From the NCBI RefSeq assembly GCF_029338195.1, contig NZ_CP119779.1, positions 2,790,001 to 2,854,000 of the forward strand: a stretch of DNA of 64,000 bases. Direction: 5' to 3'. Below the pieces are notes generated by a model. It made no database searches. It saw only the letters and a program-made list of their open reading frames with translations, and was not told the origin of the DNA. Positions 43,379-51,560 of the stretch are shown here, piece after piece. Origin of the DNA: Haloarcula litorea. Its GTDB lineage: Archaea; Halobacteriota; Halobacteria; Halobacteriales; Haloarculaceae. Position 1 is the stretch's first letter. Each line of letters opens with the position of its first letter. Both the position numbers and the translations under genes were made by a program.

Positions 43379-43412
43379 GTGCCGGCGACGGTGGGCTGGC
43401 GTCGCCGCCCGC

Positions 43413-44525
43413 TCACTCGGTATAGATCTCGACCGTCCGTCTCCCGATCCACGACCAGTCCAGCGGTTCGACCGTCTCGAAGTTGTAGGCACCCATCCCC
43501 GAGAGGTCGGCGTCGAGCGCGCTCCGGAGGGACCGCTCGAGGCCGTCGGGATCGGCCGGATCGTACGGGAAGCCGCCCGCCTCGTCAAGCAGTTCGCCGG
43601 CACAGCCGGTGTCGGGCGCGACCACGGGGCGTTCGAAGGTCATCCCGAGGATCAGGCTCCCGGAGGTCAGAACGTCGTTGAACGGCAGCACGACCACGTC
43701 TGCGGCCCGCATATAGGTCTGGATCTCCTCGTCCGGGACGAACTCGAGGACGGTCCGGATCCGGTCGTCGCCGGCGGCCAGCGAGGAGACCGTCGCCTCG
43801 ATCTCGTCGTCGAAGGGGTTCCCCACGACGAGCAGTTCGGCGTCCGGGTCGTCGATCCGCTTGAACGTCTCGATCAGGCCGTCGACGTTCTTGTACCACC
43901 GGATGTGGCCGAAGTAGAGCAGCGTCCGGGTCTCGTCGTCGACCCCGAGCCGCCGCCTCGCCTCGTCGTCGTCGATCTCGTCGGGGTAGCGCGGCAGGTA
44001 GTTCCCGTGCGGGACGGTCCGTATCTTCGCCCTGATCTCCGGCGGGAGCCGGTACTCGTCAACGATGATGTCCGCGGCCGTGTCACAGTGGACGATGAGT
44101 CGGTCGACCAGCCGGGCGGTGAGGTGCCTGAAACCCCGTTCCACCCGGGGGTGCTTGGCCTCGTGCCTGTAGAGGTTGTGGACGGTCCAGACCAGCCGCA
44201 CGCCGAGCGCCTTCGCGACGAGGAGTTCGACGAGCAGTCTCGCCCCGAAGAGGAGGGGAACGAGGACGGTGTCGTACCGCGTCCGCGAGACGAACTGACC
44301 GAGGAAGTGGAGGTGGACCACGTCGGGCACTCCCTCGTGGTAGATCCCCGAGAGGATACGGAAGAATCCCTCCCGGGTCTCGACGGACACGCCCCGAGAT
44401 TCGAGTTCGGCGACGAGTTCGTCGCTGTAACTCCCGGGGAGCGGGACCATCAACACGTCCAGGTCTGCATCGATCTCGCCGCCGTCGACGCCTCGGGTGC
44501 GATGCCGGCCGCTGGCCGTGTCCAT
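43413..44525 (-). CDS. Family 4 glycosyltransferase
   Basis: A 370-residue GT-B enzyme. DLDVLMVPLPGSYSDELVAEL opens the acceptor domain, VRLVWTVHNLYRHEAKHPRV near 110 is typical of haloarchaeal GT4s, and IRTVPHGNYLPRYPDEID leads into the donor domain with TLLYFGHIRWYKNVDGLIE, LLVVGNPFDDEIE, FVPDEEIQTYMRAADVVVLPF and SGSLILGMTFERPVVAPD. It lies in the direction opposite to the oxidoreductase operon and is probably transcribed with its own TATTTAATA promoter about 30 bp upstream of the ATG at 44525. Confidence 0.9.
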   Translation of the reverse strand: MDTASGRHRTRGVDGGEIDADLDVLMVPLPGSYSDELVAELESRGVSVETREGFFRILSGIYHEGVPDVVHLHFLGQFVSRTRYDTVLVPLLFGARLLVELLVAKALGVRLVWTVHNLYRHEAKHPRVERGFRHLTARLVDRLIVHCDTAADIIVDEYRLPPEIRAKIRTVPHGNYLPRYPDEIDDDEARRRLGVDDETRTLLYFGHIRWYKNVDGLIETFKRIDDPDAELLVVGNPFDDEIEATVSSLAAGDDRIRTVLEFVPDEEIQTYMRAADVVVLPFNDVLTSGSLILGMTFERPVVAPDTGCAGELLDEAGGFPYDPADPDGLERSLRSALDADLSGMGAYNFETVEPLDWSWIGRRTVEIYTE

Positions 44526-44607
44526 TCTGCCCGGTGGTAGTCGGTGACGGGTATTAAATAGACCTCGTATACCGGGAGTAGGGGTCCTCTTCGGACGCGA
44601 GCCGGTC

Positions 44608-45855
44608 CTACTGCTGTCGCAGGATGTCGACGAGTTCGTTCGCCCGGTCGCGGAACGTGTGGTCCGCGAGGACGCGCTCGCGGGCCTTCCGACCGGTCGC
44701 CTCACGTAGCTCGTCGTCGTCCAGCAGCCACTCGTAGAGGTCCATCGCCTCCTCGGCCGTCTCCGCGACGTACATCTCCTCGCCGATGTCGAACCACTCG
44801 CCGAGTCCGTCGTAGGGGTCCGAGACGACACAACACCCCATCGCGGCGAGCTCGAACGGTCGGGAGGTGGAGGACTTGTACACCGTCCGGTGGCCCTCGC
44901 GGGTGATGTTGAGGTTGATCCGGGCGCTGTTGCAGAACCGCCGGAAGCCGTTGACGGGGATCCACCCGGCCCGCTCGACGTCCCCGAGATCGATCTCGTA
45001 GCCGCGGCCGCCGACGACGAAGTCGGCGTCCAGCTGCCGGGCGGGCTTCGTGATCATGTTCCGGGTCCGTTCCTCGCGGAAGGCCGCGCCGCTCCCGAAG
45101 AACGACACGTCGTACTCGTAGGGCACGTCGACGGGTGCGTAGACCCCGGGGTCGACGCCGTAGTGGACGGAGTGGACCGCCCGCGCCCCCATCGACCGGA
45201 GCCGGTCGTGGACGCCCTCGGAGTTGGTGACGAACGCGTCGTACTCCGTCAGGTCCGCGCCGTCGTAGTAGTTGAACCGGAACCCGCGCTCCTCGACGTG
45301 TTCCGGGAGGATCGTCGGCATGTCGCCGTCGTAGTAGACCACCGGGACGTCGTAGCGGTCCCGGAGTCGACTCGGGAGCCCGCCGATCTGGTTCAGGGGG
45401 ACGTTGAAGAAGAGGACCACGTCCGGACGCTCCTCCTCGACGACCTCGTCGAGGTGGGACTGCCACCGGCGCTTGGTCCAGCCGTTGGTCAGCGTCTGGA
45501 CCAGTCCCTCGGTGCCCGCGTCCGACCCGGCCGAGAGGTCCAGCCGGTCGGCGACGGCCTTGTACAGCCGGCTCTCCCAGTAGCAGGGGTTCTCGCGGGT
45601 CCGCCACCACGGCGACTCCACGTCGTCGCCGAGGTACGGCGTCACGATCACCTCGTTCCCGCACTCGTGGAGGGCCTTGTGCAGCTGCCACCAGGCCGGC
45701 GTACAGCCGACGTTCTCCCCGAGATCGATCGTCGAGACGACACTCAGAATGCGAAGTGGATCGTTCCGGTCGGTCGCGTCGAGCGACGCCGCATCGGGTC
45801 GGTCCATCGCTTGCCTCGTCCCATCCCTGTCGGACTGATCTTCCGCGCTTGCCAT
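44608..45855 (-). CDS. CgeB-like glycosyltransferase
   Basis: A 415-residue GT-B-like protein. ILSVVSTIDLGENVGCTPAW opens the N-terminal domain, RPDVVLFFNVPLNQIGGLPS and VPVVYYDGDMPTILPEHVEE follow, and the C-terminal domain has SSTSRPFELAAMGCCVVSDP then YDGLGEWFDIGEEMYVAETA, the pattern of CgeB-type (glyco_trans_1_2) enzymes. CgeB proteins glycosylate surface structures, for example spores in Bacillus. I use the ATG giving MASAEDQS; an in-frame ATG 12 codons upstream exists. Its start region is divergent from the flippase. Confidence 0.83.
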   Translation of the reverse strand: MASAEDQSDRDGTRQAMDRPDAASLDATDRNDPLRILSVVSTIDLGENVGCTPAWWQLHKALHECGNEVIVTPYLGDDVESPWWRTRENPCYWESRLYKAVADRLDLSAGSDAGTEGLVQTLTNGWTKRRWQSHLDEVVEEERPDVVLFFNVPLNQIGGLPSRLRDRYDVPVVYYDGDMPTILPEHVEERGFRFNYYDGADLTEYDAFVTNSEGVHDRLRSMGARAVHSVHYGVDPGVYAPVDVPYEYDVSFFGSGAAFREERTRNMITKPARQLDADFVVGGRGYEIDLGDVERAGWIPVNGFRRFCNSARINLNITREGHRTVYKSSTSRPFELAAMGCCVVSDPYDGLGEWFDIGEEMYVAETAEEAMDLYEWLLDDDELREATGRKARERVLADHTFRDRANELVDILRQQ

Positions 45856-46083
45856 CACGCGGATTACGCCGACCTTCACATATTGTTTCACAGCCCGTAC
45901 CGACAGCGGACGTCGCTCCGGGCCGATTCGGGTGGGGGAGACGCGGGCGTCCCGATACGGGTGACAGCCGTCCGCCTCGCCCGGGTCGCTACCGCTGGTC
46001 CACGGCGTGAGCGGGTAGGAGTATCATAACGATAGGGGGTGGCCCGATACTCCGGGACGAATCGGTGTGGGGGCCCCGAAACT

Positions 46084-47586
46084 ATGAGACAGCGACTACG
46101 CGACCTCGTCGAACGGGCGACGCCGAGTGGTGGGACCGGCGAACGGGCGATAAAGAGCTCCGTTTGGTTGGTCACGCAGAACCTGCTGGATCGGGGCCTG
46201 CAGCTCGTGACGCTCGTCGTCATCGGCCGCATCGTCGGCCCGGAGGCGATCGGGCTGGTCGGCATCGCCCTGCTGGCGCTGGCGGCGATGGACGAGTTCA
46301 CGAGCATCGGGCTGCGGGACGCGCTCGTCCAGCGCGAGGCCGACGACGTCGACGAGTTCCTCAGTACGACGTGGTTGCTGGAGACCACGCGGGGGCTGGG
46401 GATCGCGCTGGTCGTGTTCCTCGCCGCCCCGCTGGTCGCGACGGTCTTCGCGGAACCGCGGGCGACCGACATCGTCCGCGTCATCGGCCTGTCGCCGCTC
46501 GCACTCGGGCTGAAAAACCCCGGCGTGATCTACTTCCAGAAGAACCTGGACTACCACAAACAGTTCGTCTACCAGACGAGCGGGTCGATCGTCCAGTTCG
46601 TCGTCGCCGTGAGCTACGTCCTGCTGGTGCCGACGGTCTGGTCGTACGTCGTCGGCTACGTCGCCGGGAACGTGGCACGGCTCGTCGTCTCGTACGCGAT
46701 CCACGGGTTCCGACCGTCGCTCCAGTTCGACCGCGAGGCCGCGAAGGACATGATCGGCTACGGGAAGTGGATCACGGGCTCCTCTATCGTCTACTTCATC
46801 TACAGCCAGGGCGACGACGCGTTCGTGGGGTGGCTGCTCGGCCCGGCGGCGCTGGCGCTGTACCAGTACGCCTACCGCTTCTCGAACGCGCCGGCGACGG
46901 AGTTCACCCAGGTCGTCGGCAAGGTGATGTTCCCCACCTACTCGAAGTTCCAGAACGACCTCCCCCGGGTCCGGTCGGCGTTCATGCGGTCGTTCCGCTT
47001 CAGCGGCCTGTTGTCGGTGCCGATGGCGTTCGGCATCGTCGTCGTCGCTCCGAGCTTCGTCCGCACGTTCCTCGGACCGACGTGGGTCGAGATGATCCCG
47101 GCGATGCAGGTGCTGGCAGTCTACGGGATGTTGCGGGCGCTCGGGCGGAATTTCGGCCCGCTCTGGAAGGCGCTGGGTCGGCCGGACCTGACGACGAAGA
47201 TCGGCGTCCTCCGGATCGTGCTGGTGGGGCTGCTCGTCTACCCCGTGACCGAGCGGTTCGGTATCACGGGGATCGCGCTGCTCATCACCGCGCTGTACGT
47301 GTTCCCGATCTTCCCGATCGACATCTACCTCATCGGGTCGATGCTCGACACGCGGATGACGGACATCTACGCCGAGCTGCTGTACCCGCTGGTCGCCGGA
47401 GCGCTGATGGCCGGAGCGACGTGGTGGGTCCGTGAGACGATCGCCGCGTCCCCGCCGGTCGAGTTCGTCGGGGTCGTCCTGACCGGCGTCGTCACCTACC
47501 CGCTCGCGGTGTTGCTCGTCGAGGAACTGTCCAACTGGGGCATCCGACAGGACATCACGATGTTCCTCGACGGGGTTCGCTCGTGA
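46084..47586 (+). CDS. Wzx-type oligosaccharide flippase
   Basis: A 500-residue membrane protein of the MOP/polysaccharide exporter superfamily. After an arginine-rich N-terminus, VWLVTQNLLDRGLQLVTLVVIGRIVG is the first long helix and GPEAIGLVGIALLALAAMDEF the second; about 12 to 14 helices follow, with SSIVYFIYSQGDDAFVGWLLG near 240. Such flippases move lipid-linked oligosaccharide from the cytoplasmic to the outer face. It is the only obvious exporter in the locus, so glycans here are probably made on a lipid carrier inside. The ATG at 46084 is used. A cataacga element lies about 55 bp upstream. Confidence 0.9.
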   Translation: MRQRLRDLVERATPSGGTGERAIKSSVWLVTQNLLDRGLQLVTLVVIGRIVGPEAIGLVGIALLALAAMDEFTSIGLRDALVQREADDVDEFLSTTWLLETTRGLGIALVVFLAAPLVATVFAEPRATDIVRVIGLSPLALGLKNPGVIYFQKNLDYHKQFVYQTSGSIVQFVVAVSYVLLVPTVWSYVVGYVAGNVARLVVSYAIHGFRPSLQFDREAAKDMIGYGKWITGSSIVYFIYSQGDDAFVGWLLGPAALALYQYAYRFSNAPATEFTQVVGKVMFPTYSKFQNDLPRVRSAFMRSFRFSGLLSVPMAFGIVVVAPSFVRTFLGPTWVEMIPAMQVLAVYGMLRALGRNFGPLWKALGRPDLTTKIGVLRIVLVGLLVYPVTERFGITGIALLITALYVFPIFPIDIYLIGSMLDTRMTDIYAELLYPLVAGALMAGATWWVRETIAASPPVEFVGVVLTGVVTYPLAVLLVEELSNWGIRQDITMFLDGVRS

Positions 47587-47752
47587 CCGGGACGGTCCCA
47601 TAGCGTTTGTACCCACCGAACACCGCGTATAACGAAGGTATCGTGGTGGTATGCTGCGGGTATGCGACGCCGCTATCCGCCGAGAGCGCCGAATCGGCGC
47701 GGTTGGACCGGACGACGTGGGGCCGACGGAACCACGGAGTCGGCGCGGTAAG

Positions 47753-49168
47753 ATGGACGGACCGGACCTCGACAGACGTGTCTACCTCGCCGGGCTCGCC
47801 GCCACGGCCGGGATGGCAGGCTGCTCCGGACTGTTCTCCGACGGGGACGAGTCGCAGACGGCGACCCCCGATCGGGGGGATTCGGACACCGCTGGTGGCG
47901 GGAGTCGGACGCCGTTTGCCACGCCGAGCGGCCGGCGACAGCACCGTCCGACGGCCGGCGATCAGGTGCTGGCGTCTCGGGACGGCCACGTCGTCGTCGT
48001 GGGCCGCGGGCTCGACGGCCACGTCGCCATCGACCCGACCGAGACCGACACGCCCGTCGGGGACGCCTTCCGGCTGCTCGACGAGGCCGGGGGCGCACGC
48101 GGGTTCGGGACCGTCCTGCTCCCGCCGACGACCGTCGTCGAGCGAGCGCCGCTGCGCCCGTCACAGCACGCCCGGCTGCTCGGGTGGGGCATCAACACCA
48201 CCACGCTGGCGTTCGCCGACACGACGCGGGACGGCATCCGAGTCGAGACCCTGCGGGACGGGAAGTTCGTCACGCTCGACGGGTTCACGCTCTCGGGGTC
48301 CGCGAGCGGCGACGCGCGGGAGTCCGGCTCGGCGATCCACTTCGACAACGACACCGCCAATCCCAAGCACTTCGACATCGGGTCGCTCGCGTTCCGAGAG
48401 TGGGTCGATCCCGTCCTCGACCTGGAGAACGGAGCCCCCTTCGGATCGGTGTGGTACCACCTCGACTTCGGGTTCGGGCAGAACGACGGGCGAGAGCTGG
48501 CGATCGGGCGCAACGAGGGGTTTCTCGGGTCACGGGTCCTGTACGTCAGCGCCGGTAACCGGACGGGGGACCCGGTGATCACCACCGACTACTCGGGGGC
48601 GCGGTTCGACGTCGGGTTCCTCAACGTCGGCGGATCGGCGGGTCCCGCACTCGAGTTGCGGACCACCTGGAACGGACACGTCAGCGTCGGCGGGATCAAC
48701 TACGAGCCGGGGACCGAACGCTCCGGGTCCGCCGTCTTCCTCGACGGACCGGCGGGCGTCCGCATCGAACACGTCCGGAACACCGACGCGACACTGGACT
48801 CGGTGATCCGCTTCGACCGGAAGAACGCCAACAACGTGATCGGCCGGGTCGACAACGCCGGCACCCTCCGACGCGGGAAGATCGAGATCACGGCCCAGCC
48901 CGCCGGCTCCTCGTTCTACTTCGGGTCCTCGTCGGAGTTCGTGACGGAGTTCGACAGCCTTGCGGAGCCGATCTGGGCGTTCGGCGATATGGCGTCGGCG
49001 GACGGTCGCCGCGTCGCCGAGGCACCGGCCCAACCCCGGACCTACGGCGATCCGGACCCCTCCGACCTGACGATCGGTGAGGTCGGGATCGCCGAGTCCG
49101 ACGGCGGTGCTCCGTCCCTCGTCTACCGGGACCGGGAGGGGTCGCTCCACCACTGGCGCGCGGAGTGA
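47753..49168 (+). CDS. Beta-helix lipoprotein, paralog of the 16810 protein
   Basis: A 471-residue lipoprotein. DRRVYLAGLAATAGMAGC is a Tat-like signal and lipobox with Cys24. A Ser/Thr/Arg linker follows. From about residue 80 it has a pectate-lyase-type right-handed beta-helix (VGDAFRLLDEAGGARGFGTVLLPP, then LGWGINTTTLAF and many short strands). The C-terminal part (NNVIGRVDNAGTL ... FYFGSSSEF) aligns with the protein at 16810. A final 60-residue extension ends in a small beta domain (REGSLHHWRAE). It may act on or bind extracellular polysaccharide at the membrane surface. gtataacgaagg lies 115 bp upstream. Confidence 0.77.
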   Translation: MDGPDLDRRVYLAGLAATAGMAGCSGLFSDGDESQTATPDRGDSDTAGGGSRTPFATPSGRRQHRPTAGDQVLASRDGHVVVVGRGLDGHVAIDPTETDTPVGDAFRLLDEAGGARGFGTVLLPPTTVVERAPLRPSQHARLLGWGINTTTLAFADTTRDGIRVETLRDGKFVTLDGFTLSGSASGDARESGSAIHFDNDTANPKHFDIGSLAFREWVDPVLDLENGAPFGSVWYHLDFGFGQNDGRELAIGRNEGFLGSRVLYVSAGNRTGDPVITTDYSGARFDVGFLNVGGSAGPALELRTTWNGHVSVGGINYEPGTERSGSAVFLDGPAGVRIEHVRNTDATLDSVIRFDRKNANNVIGRVDNAGTLRRGKIEITAQPAGSSFYFGSSSEFVTEFDSLAEPIWAFGDMASADGRRVAEAPAQPRTYGDPDPSDLTIGEVGIAESDGGAPSLVYRDREGSLHHWRAE

Positions 49169-49186
49169 GCGACCGGGAAATGGGGT

Positions 49187-49198
49187 GCATAACTACGA
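49187..49198 (+). promoter_or_regulatory. ATAACTA promoter element
   Basis: gcataactacga lies 24-35 bp before the ATG at 49222, the TATA position. It is the plus-strand counterpart of the elements before 28030, 32637 and 40733. Confidence 0.4.
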
Positions 49199-49221
49199 GG
49201 GACAGCACGGTAACTCGGCCC

Positions 49222-50070
49222 ATGCCAACGGTCGCGTTCGTGGGGAGTCGTCCCCACGGGAGGCGGTGTTTCGAACTGCTCGCGGACCACCCGGACTTCG
49301 ACGTGCGCACCGTCGTCGCCCCGCCGCCGGAGCAACCGACCTGGTGGGAGGGGTCGCTGTTCGAGCGCGCGACGACGCTCGGGTACGATCCGGTCGAGTT
49401 CGAGGGAATGGAAGCCGTTCTCGAGACCGACGTCGACTATCTGCTCGCCGTCGGCCGTCGGCCGGAACTGGACCCGGCGCTGCTCGACCACCCCGCCGTC
49501 GCACCGCTGGGGATCCGGCTGTCCGAGCTCCCCCGGTACCGCGGCCACCACCCGATCAGGCACGCGATCCTCAACGCCCGGGAGGACGACTACTGGCGGT
49601 ACGGCGCGACCCTGCACCTGTTGACCCCGACGATCGAGACGGGCGACGTCGTCGCCCGCCAGTTCGTCCCGATCGAGGAGACGGACACGGGTCGTCGGCT
49701 GTACGAGCGGGTCGTCGACGCCGCCGTCGCGATGTTCCGGGAACACCTCCCCACGCTGCGCGACGGCGACGTCCACCGACTCGCGACGCCACAGTCCGCC
49801 TACGGCGGACCGCGGTACGACACCGACCGCGACGGGCTCGACTCCGAGCGGGCGATCGACCCCGGCTCGCTCGCCGACGCCGACGAGCGGACCCGACTCG
49901 CGGTGTACGACCGAGTCCGGGCGTTCGACTTCCCGCCGTTCCCGCCCGCGTACACCACTCTCTCCGGGCGGCGGGTCCAGCTGACCGTCGCCTCGTACGC
50001 GGAGCTGGTCGGTGAGTTGCCCGTCGACGAGTCGACCGGATCGGTGCCGTCCCGGGTCGTCGAGCGCTGA
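49222..50070 (+). CDS. Formyltransferase-fold protein, active site altered
   Basis: A 282-residue protein resembling methionyl-tRNA or sugar N-formyltransferases. VAFVGSRPHGRRCFELLAD and FDVRTVVAPPPEQPTWW form the N-terminal Rossmann part. LSELPRYRGHHPIRHAIL, YGATLHLLTPTIETGDVVARQ and ETDTGRRLYERVVDAAV match the formyltransferase core SLLPxYRGxxP...T.H....DxGxI. The catalytic Asn-x-His before the SLLP-like motif is replaced by GIRLS, and only the ETGD acidic residue is kept. It may be inactive, bind another C1 donor, or use the adjacent HH. In this locus it would be expected to act on an amino sugar. The start is ATG 49222. Confidence 0.72.
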   Translation: MPTVAFVGSRPHGRRCFELLADHPDFDVRTVVAPPPEQPTWWEGSLFERATTLGYDPVEFEGMEAVLETDVDYLLAVGRRPELDPALLDHPAVAPLGIRLSELPRYRGHHPIRHAILNAREDDYWRYGATLHLLTPTIETGDVVARQFVPIEETDTGRRLYERVVDAAVAMFREHLPTLRDGDVHRLATPQSAYGGPRYDTDRDGLDSERAIDPGSLADADERTRLAVYDRVRAFDFPPFPPAYTTLSGRRVQLTVASYAELVGELPVDESTGSVPSRVVER

Positions 50071-50153
50071 TCCCGCGACGTGCGTGACCGCACCGAACTG
50101 GCGACCAGCAGCGTCAAAAAGTATATGTATCTGGTACGTAAGATGAGTTTCGT

Positions 50154-50414
50154 ATGGAGATATGTCACGGCGGTGGGGAGCCGGACGCGTCGGCTGACTC
50201 CTCGGAGTCGGTCAGTACGATCGTGGCACGAGAGCTCGCTGCGACGATGGGGCGACGACCGACGGCGACGACGCCGCTCGCGGAGTCGGTCGACCCGGAC
50301 GCGATGGACGAGCTGTTCGCGGCAAGCGACACCGAGCTGGAGATCGCGTTCGAACACGACGGCTACCTCGTACGCGTCTCCGAGGATCGGGTGTCGGTCA
50401 GCCCCACCGAATAG
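50154..50414 (+). CDS. HalOD1 output-domain protein
   Basis: An 86-residue protein almost entirely HalOD1: SESVSTIVARELAATMGRRPTA, TTPLAESVDPDAMDELFAASD, then LEIAFEHDGYLVRVSEDRVSV. It is the second free-standing HalOD1 in the window (see 8482). Its role is unknown, presumably signal output. A strong AT-rich box aaaagtatatgta lies 25-37 bp upstream, giving a leaderless start. It heads a short plus-strand group with the microprotein at 50484. Confidence 0.8.
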   Translation: MEICHGGGEPDASADSSESVSTIVARELAATMGRRPTATTPLAESVDPDAMDELFAASDTELEIAFEHDGYLVRVSEDRVSVSPTE

Positions 50415-50483
50415 GCCGGAAAGCTCGACTTTCGTCGGACTAACCCCAGGATTACGAAGTCGCTGGAGTATCGAGTGGGCGGT

Positions 50484-50612
50484 ATGAGCGGGCACCTCAC
50501 CTCCGACGAGTGGCGTCGCATCACCGAGTTCGCGGAGACGCCGAAGCACCGCCGACAACCCGAGCAGTTGCTCCCCGAGCGGGCCGTCGAGCGCGAGGAC
50601 GGGCCGGAGTGA
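50484..50612 (+). CDS. 42-residue microprotein, PEQLLPE family
   Basis: A short gene reading MSGHLTSDEWRRITEFAETP, then KHRRQPEQLLPERAVEREDGPE. The core EFAxTP...PEQLLPE, the x-HLT-x(2)-E/W start and the length match the microprotein at 7516-7623 on the opposite flank. Both sit next to HalOD1 or DUF7344 genes. A RHH-like or protein-interaction role is possible, but no fold can be claimed. It is followed, tail to tail, by a winged-helix gene one base past its stop. Confidence 0.72.
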   Translation: MSGHLTSDEWRRITEFAETPKHRRQPEQLLPERAVEREDGPE

Positions 50613-50613
50613 A

Positions 50614-50895
50614 CTACAGCATATTCTCGGCCTCGATCGTCTCCCAGACGTCCTTTCCCTCGTCCGTCACGCCGTAAACACGGCCCTTCCGTCGATCTTC
50701 GGAGACGAGCAGCGTGACCAGATCCGAGTCGCGGAGTTCCTGCAACGCCCGCGAGACGTGTGCGATGCTGAGATCCGTCTCGTCGGCGATGAGCGACGGC
50801 GTCGCGGGTCCCTCGGCCAACCGGCGAAGCGTGGCGATGCGATAGCGGGAGCTGATGACGTAGCTGATCTCGTCCCACTGGTCGGGGTCGCTCAT
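50614..50895 (-). CDS. Winged-helix DNA-binding regulator (ArsR/MarR-like)
   Basis: A 93-residue protein with a full winged-helix domain: WDEISYVISSRYRIATLRRL, then PATPSLIADETDLSIAHVSRAL (helix-turn-helix), LQELRDSDLVTLLVSEDRR, and the wing GRVYGVTDEGKDVWETI. It is the common haloarchaeal type of small transcriptional regulator, here without a sensor domain. The Met giving MSDPDQWDE is chosen. It is convergent with the microprotein gene, with one base between stops. The gap of over 600 bp upstream may contain its promoter and targets. Confidence 0.82.
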   Translation of the reverse strand: MSDPDQWDEISYVISSRYRIATLRRLAEGPATPSLIADETDLSIAHVSRALQELRDSDLVTLLVSEDRRKGRVYGVTDEGKDVWETIEAENML

Positions 50896-51560
50896 CCGCA
50901 CACCCCGTTCGGATAGTCGGCGGCCAGCGGCGGCCGCGGACCGGTCGGGTCCCGGAGCGGCCGGCGATAGCCGGGACGGCCGCGTGACCGTCTCGGTCGT
51001 GCTCTCGGGTGCGGACGGACGAGTCCGGGCGGTACAGAGGATCGGTGTCGTCGTGGATGGGTTCGTTCGATCATCTCAGTTCCGGTGGTGGCGTCTGCAG
51101 ACTGTCGCGTTCGGCTGATCGTCGAGGTGCCACTAGTCGTGCGGTGACGGGTCACGTCCCCTTTGTTACGACTTACATATCACCCGTTGTGCCGCGACCG
51201 ACGGGACGAGCGCGGGTCGTGGCGGCGTCGACCGCTCCGTCTCGCCGAGGCGTCGCGCCGCGACACTCGTGTCCCCTCTTCGTCGGGTGCCCGGCCGGTG
51301 TCGGCCGGGTCCGCGGTCACGAGCGACAGCTCGCGCGAAATTCGTCCCGTTCGGCGTAAGCATCCCATTCGGAGACATAATCAGAACCAGACATATCGGA
51401 TCGATAATGTAACAAAGTATTAAGTGTGAATCGCGTTACCTCTTTGACACACGCTCGGGGCGAAGGCGGATCAGATCGCGCCGACAGCGAAAGGGGGTGT
51501 GGCGCGCACCAAGCGCTGTCGGAACGTGGCCGTCCTCCGCGCCTCGGGTACGGAGAAACC
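50896..51560. other. Long intergenic region, no gene seen
   Basis: About 665 bp between divergent genes. Open frames here are rich in Arg, Ser and Pro and resemble nothing. The right part (51380-51425) is AT-rich, with tcggatcgataatgtaacaaagtattaag around 51398-51423, likely promoter DNA for a gene to the right. The rest shows no repeat or RNA fold that I can support. Confidence 0.5.
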
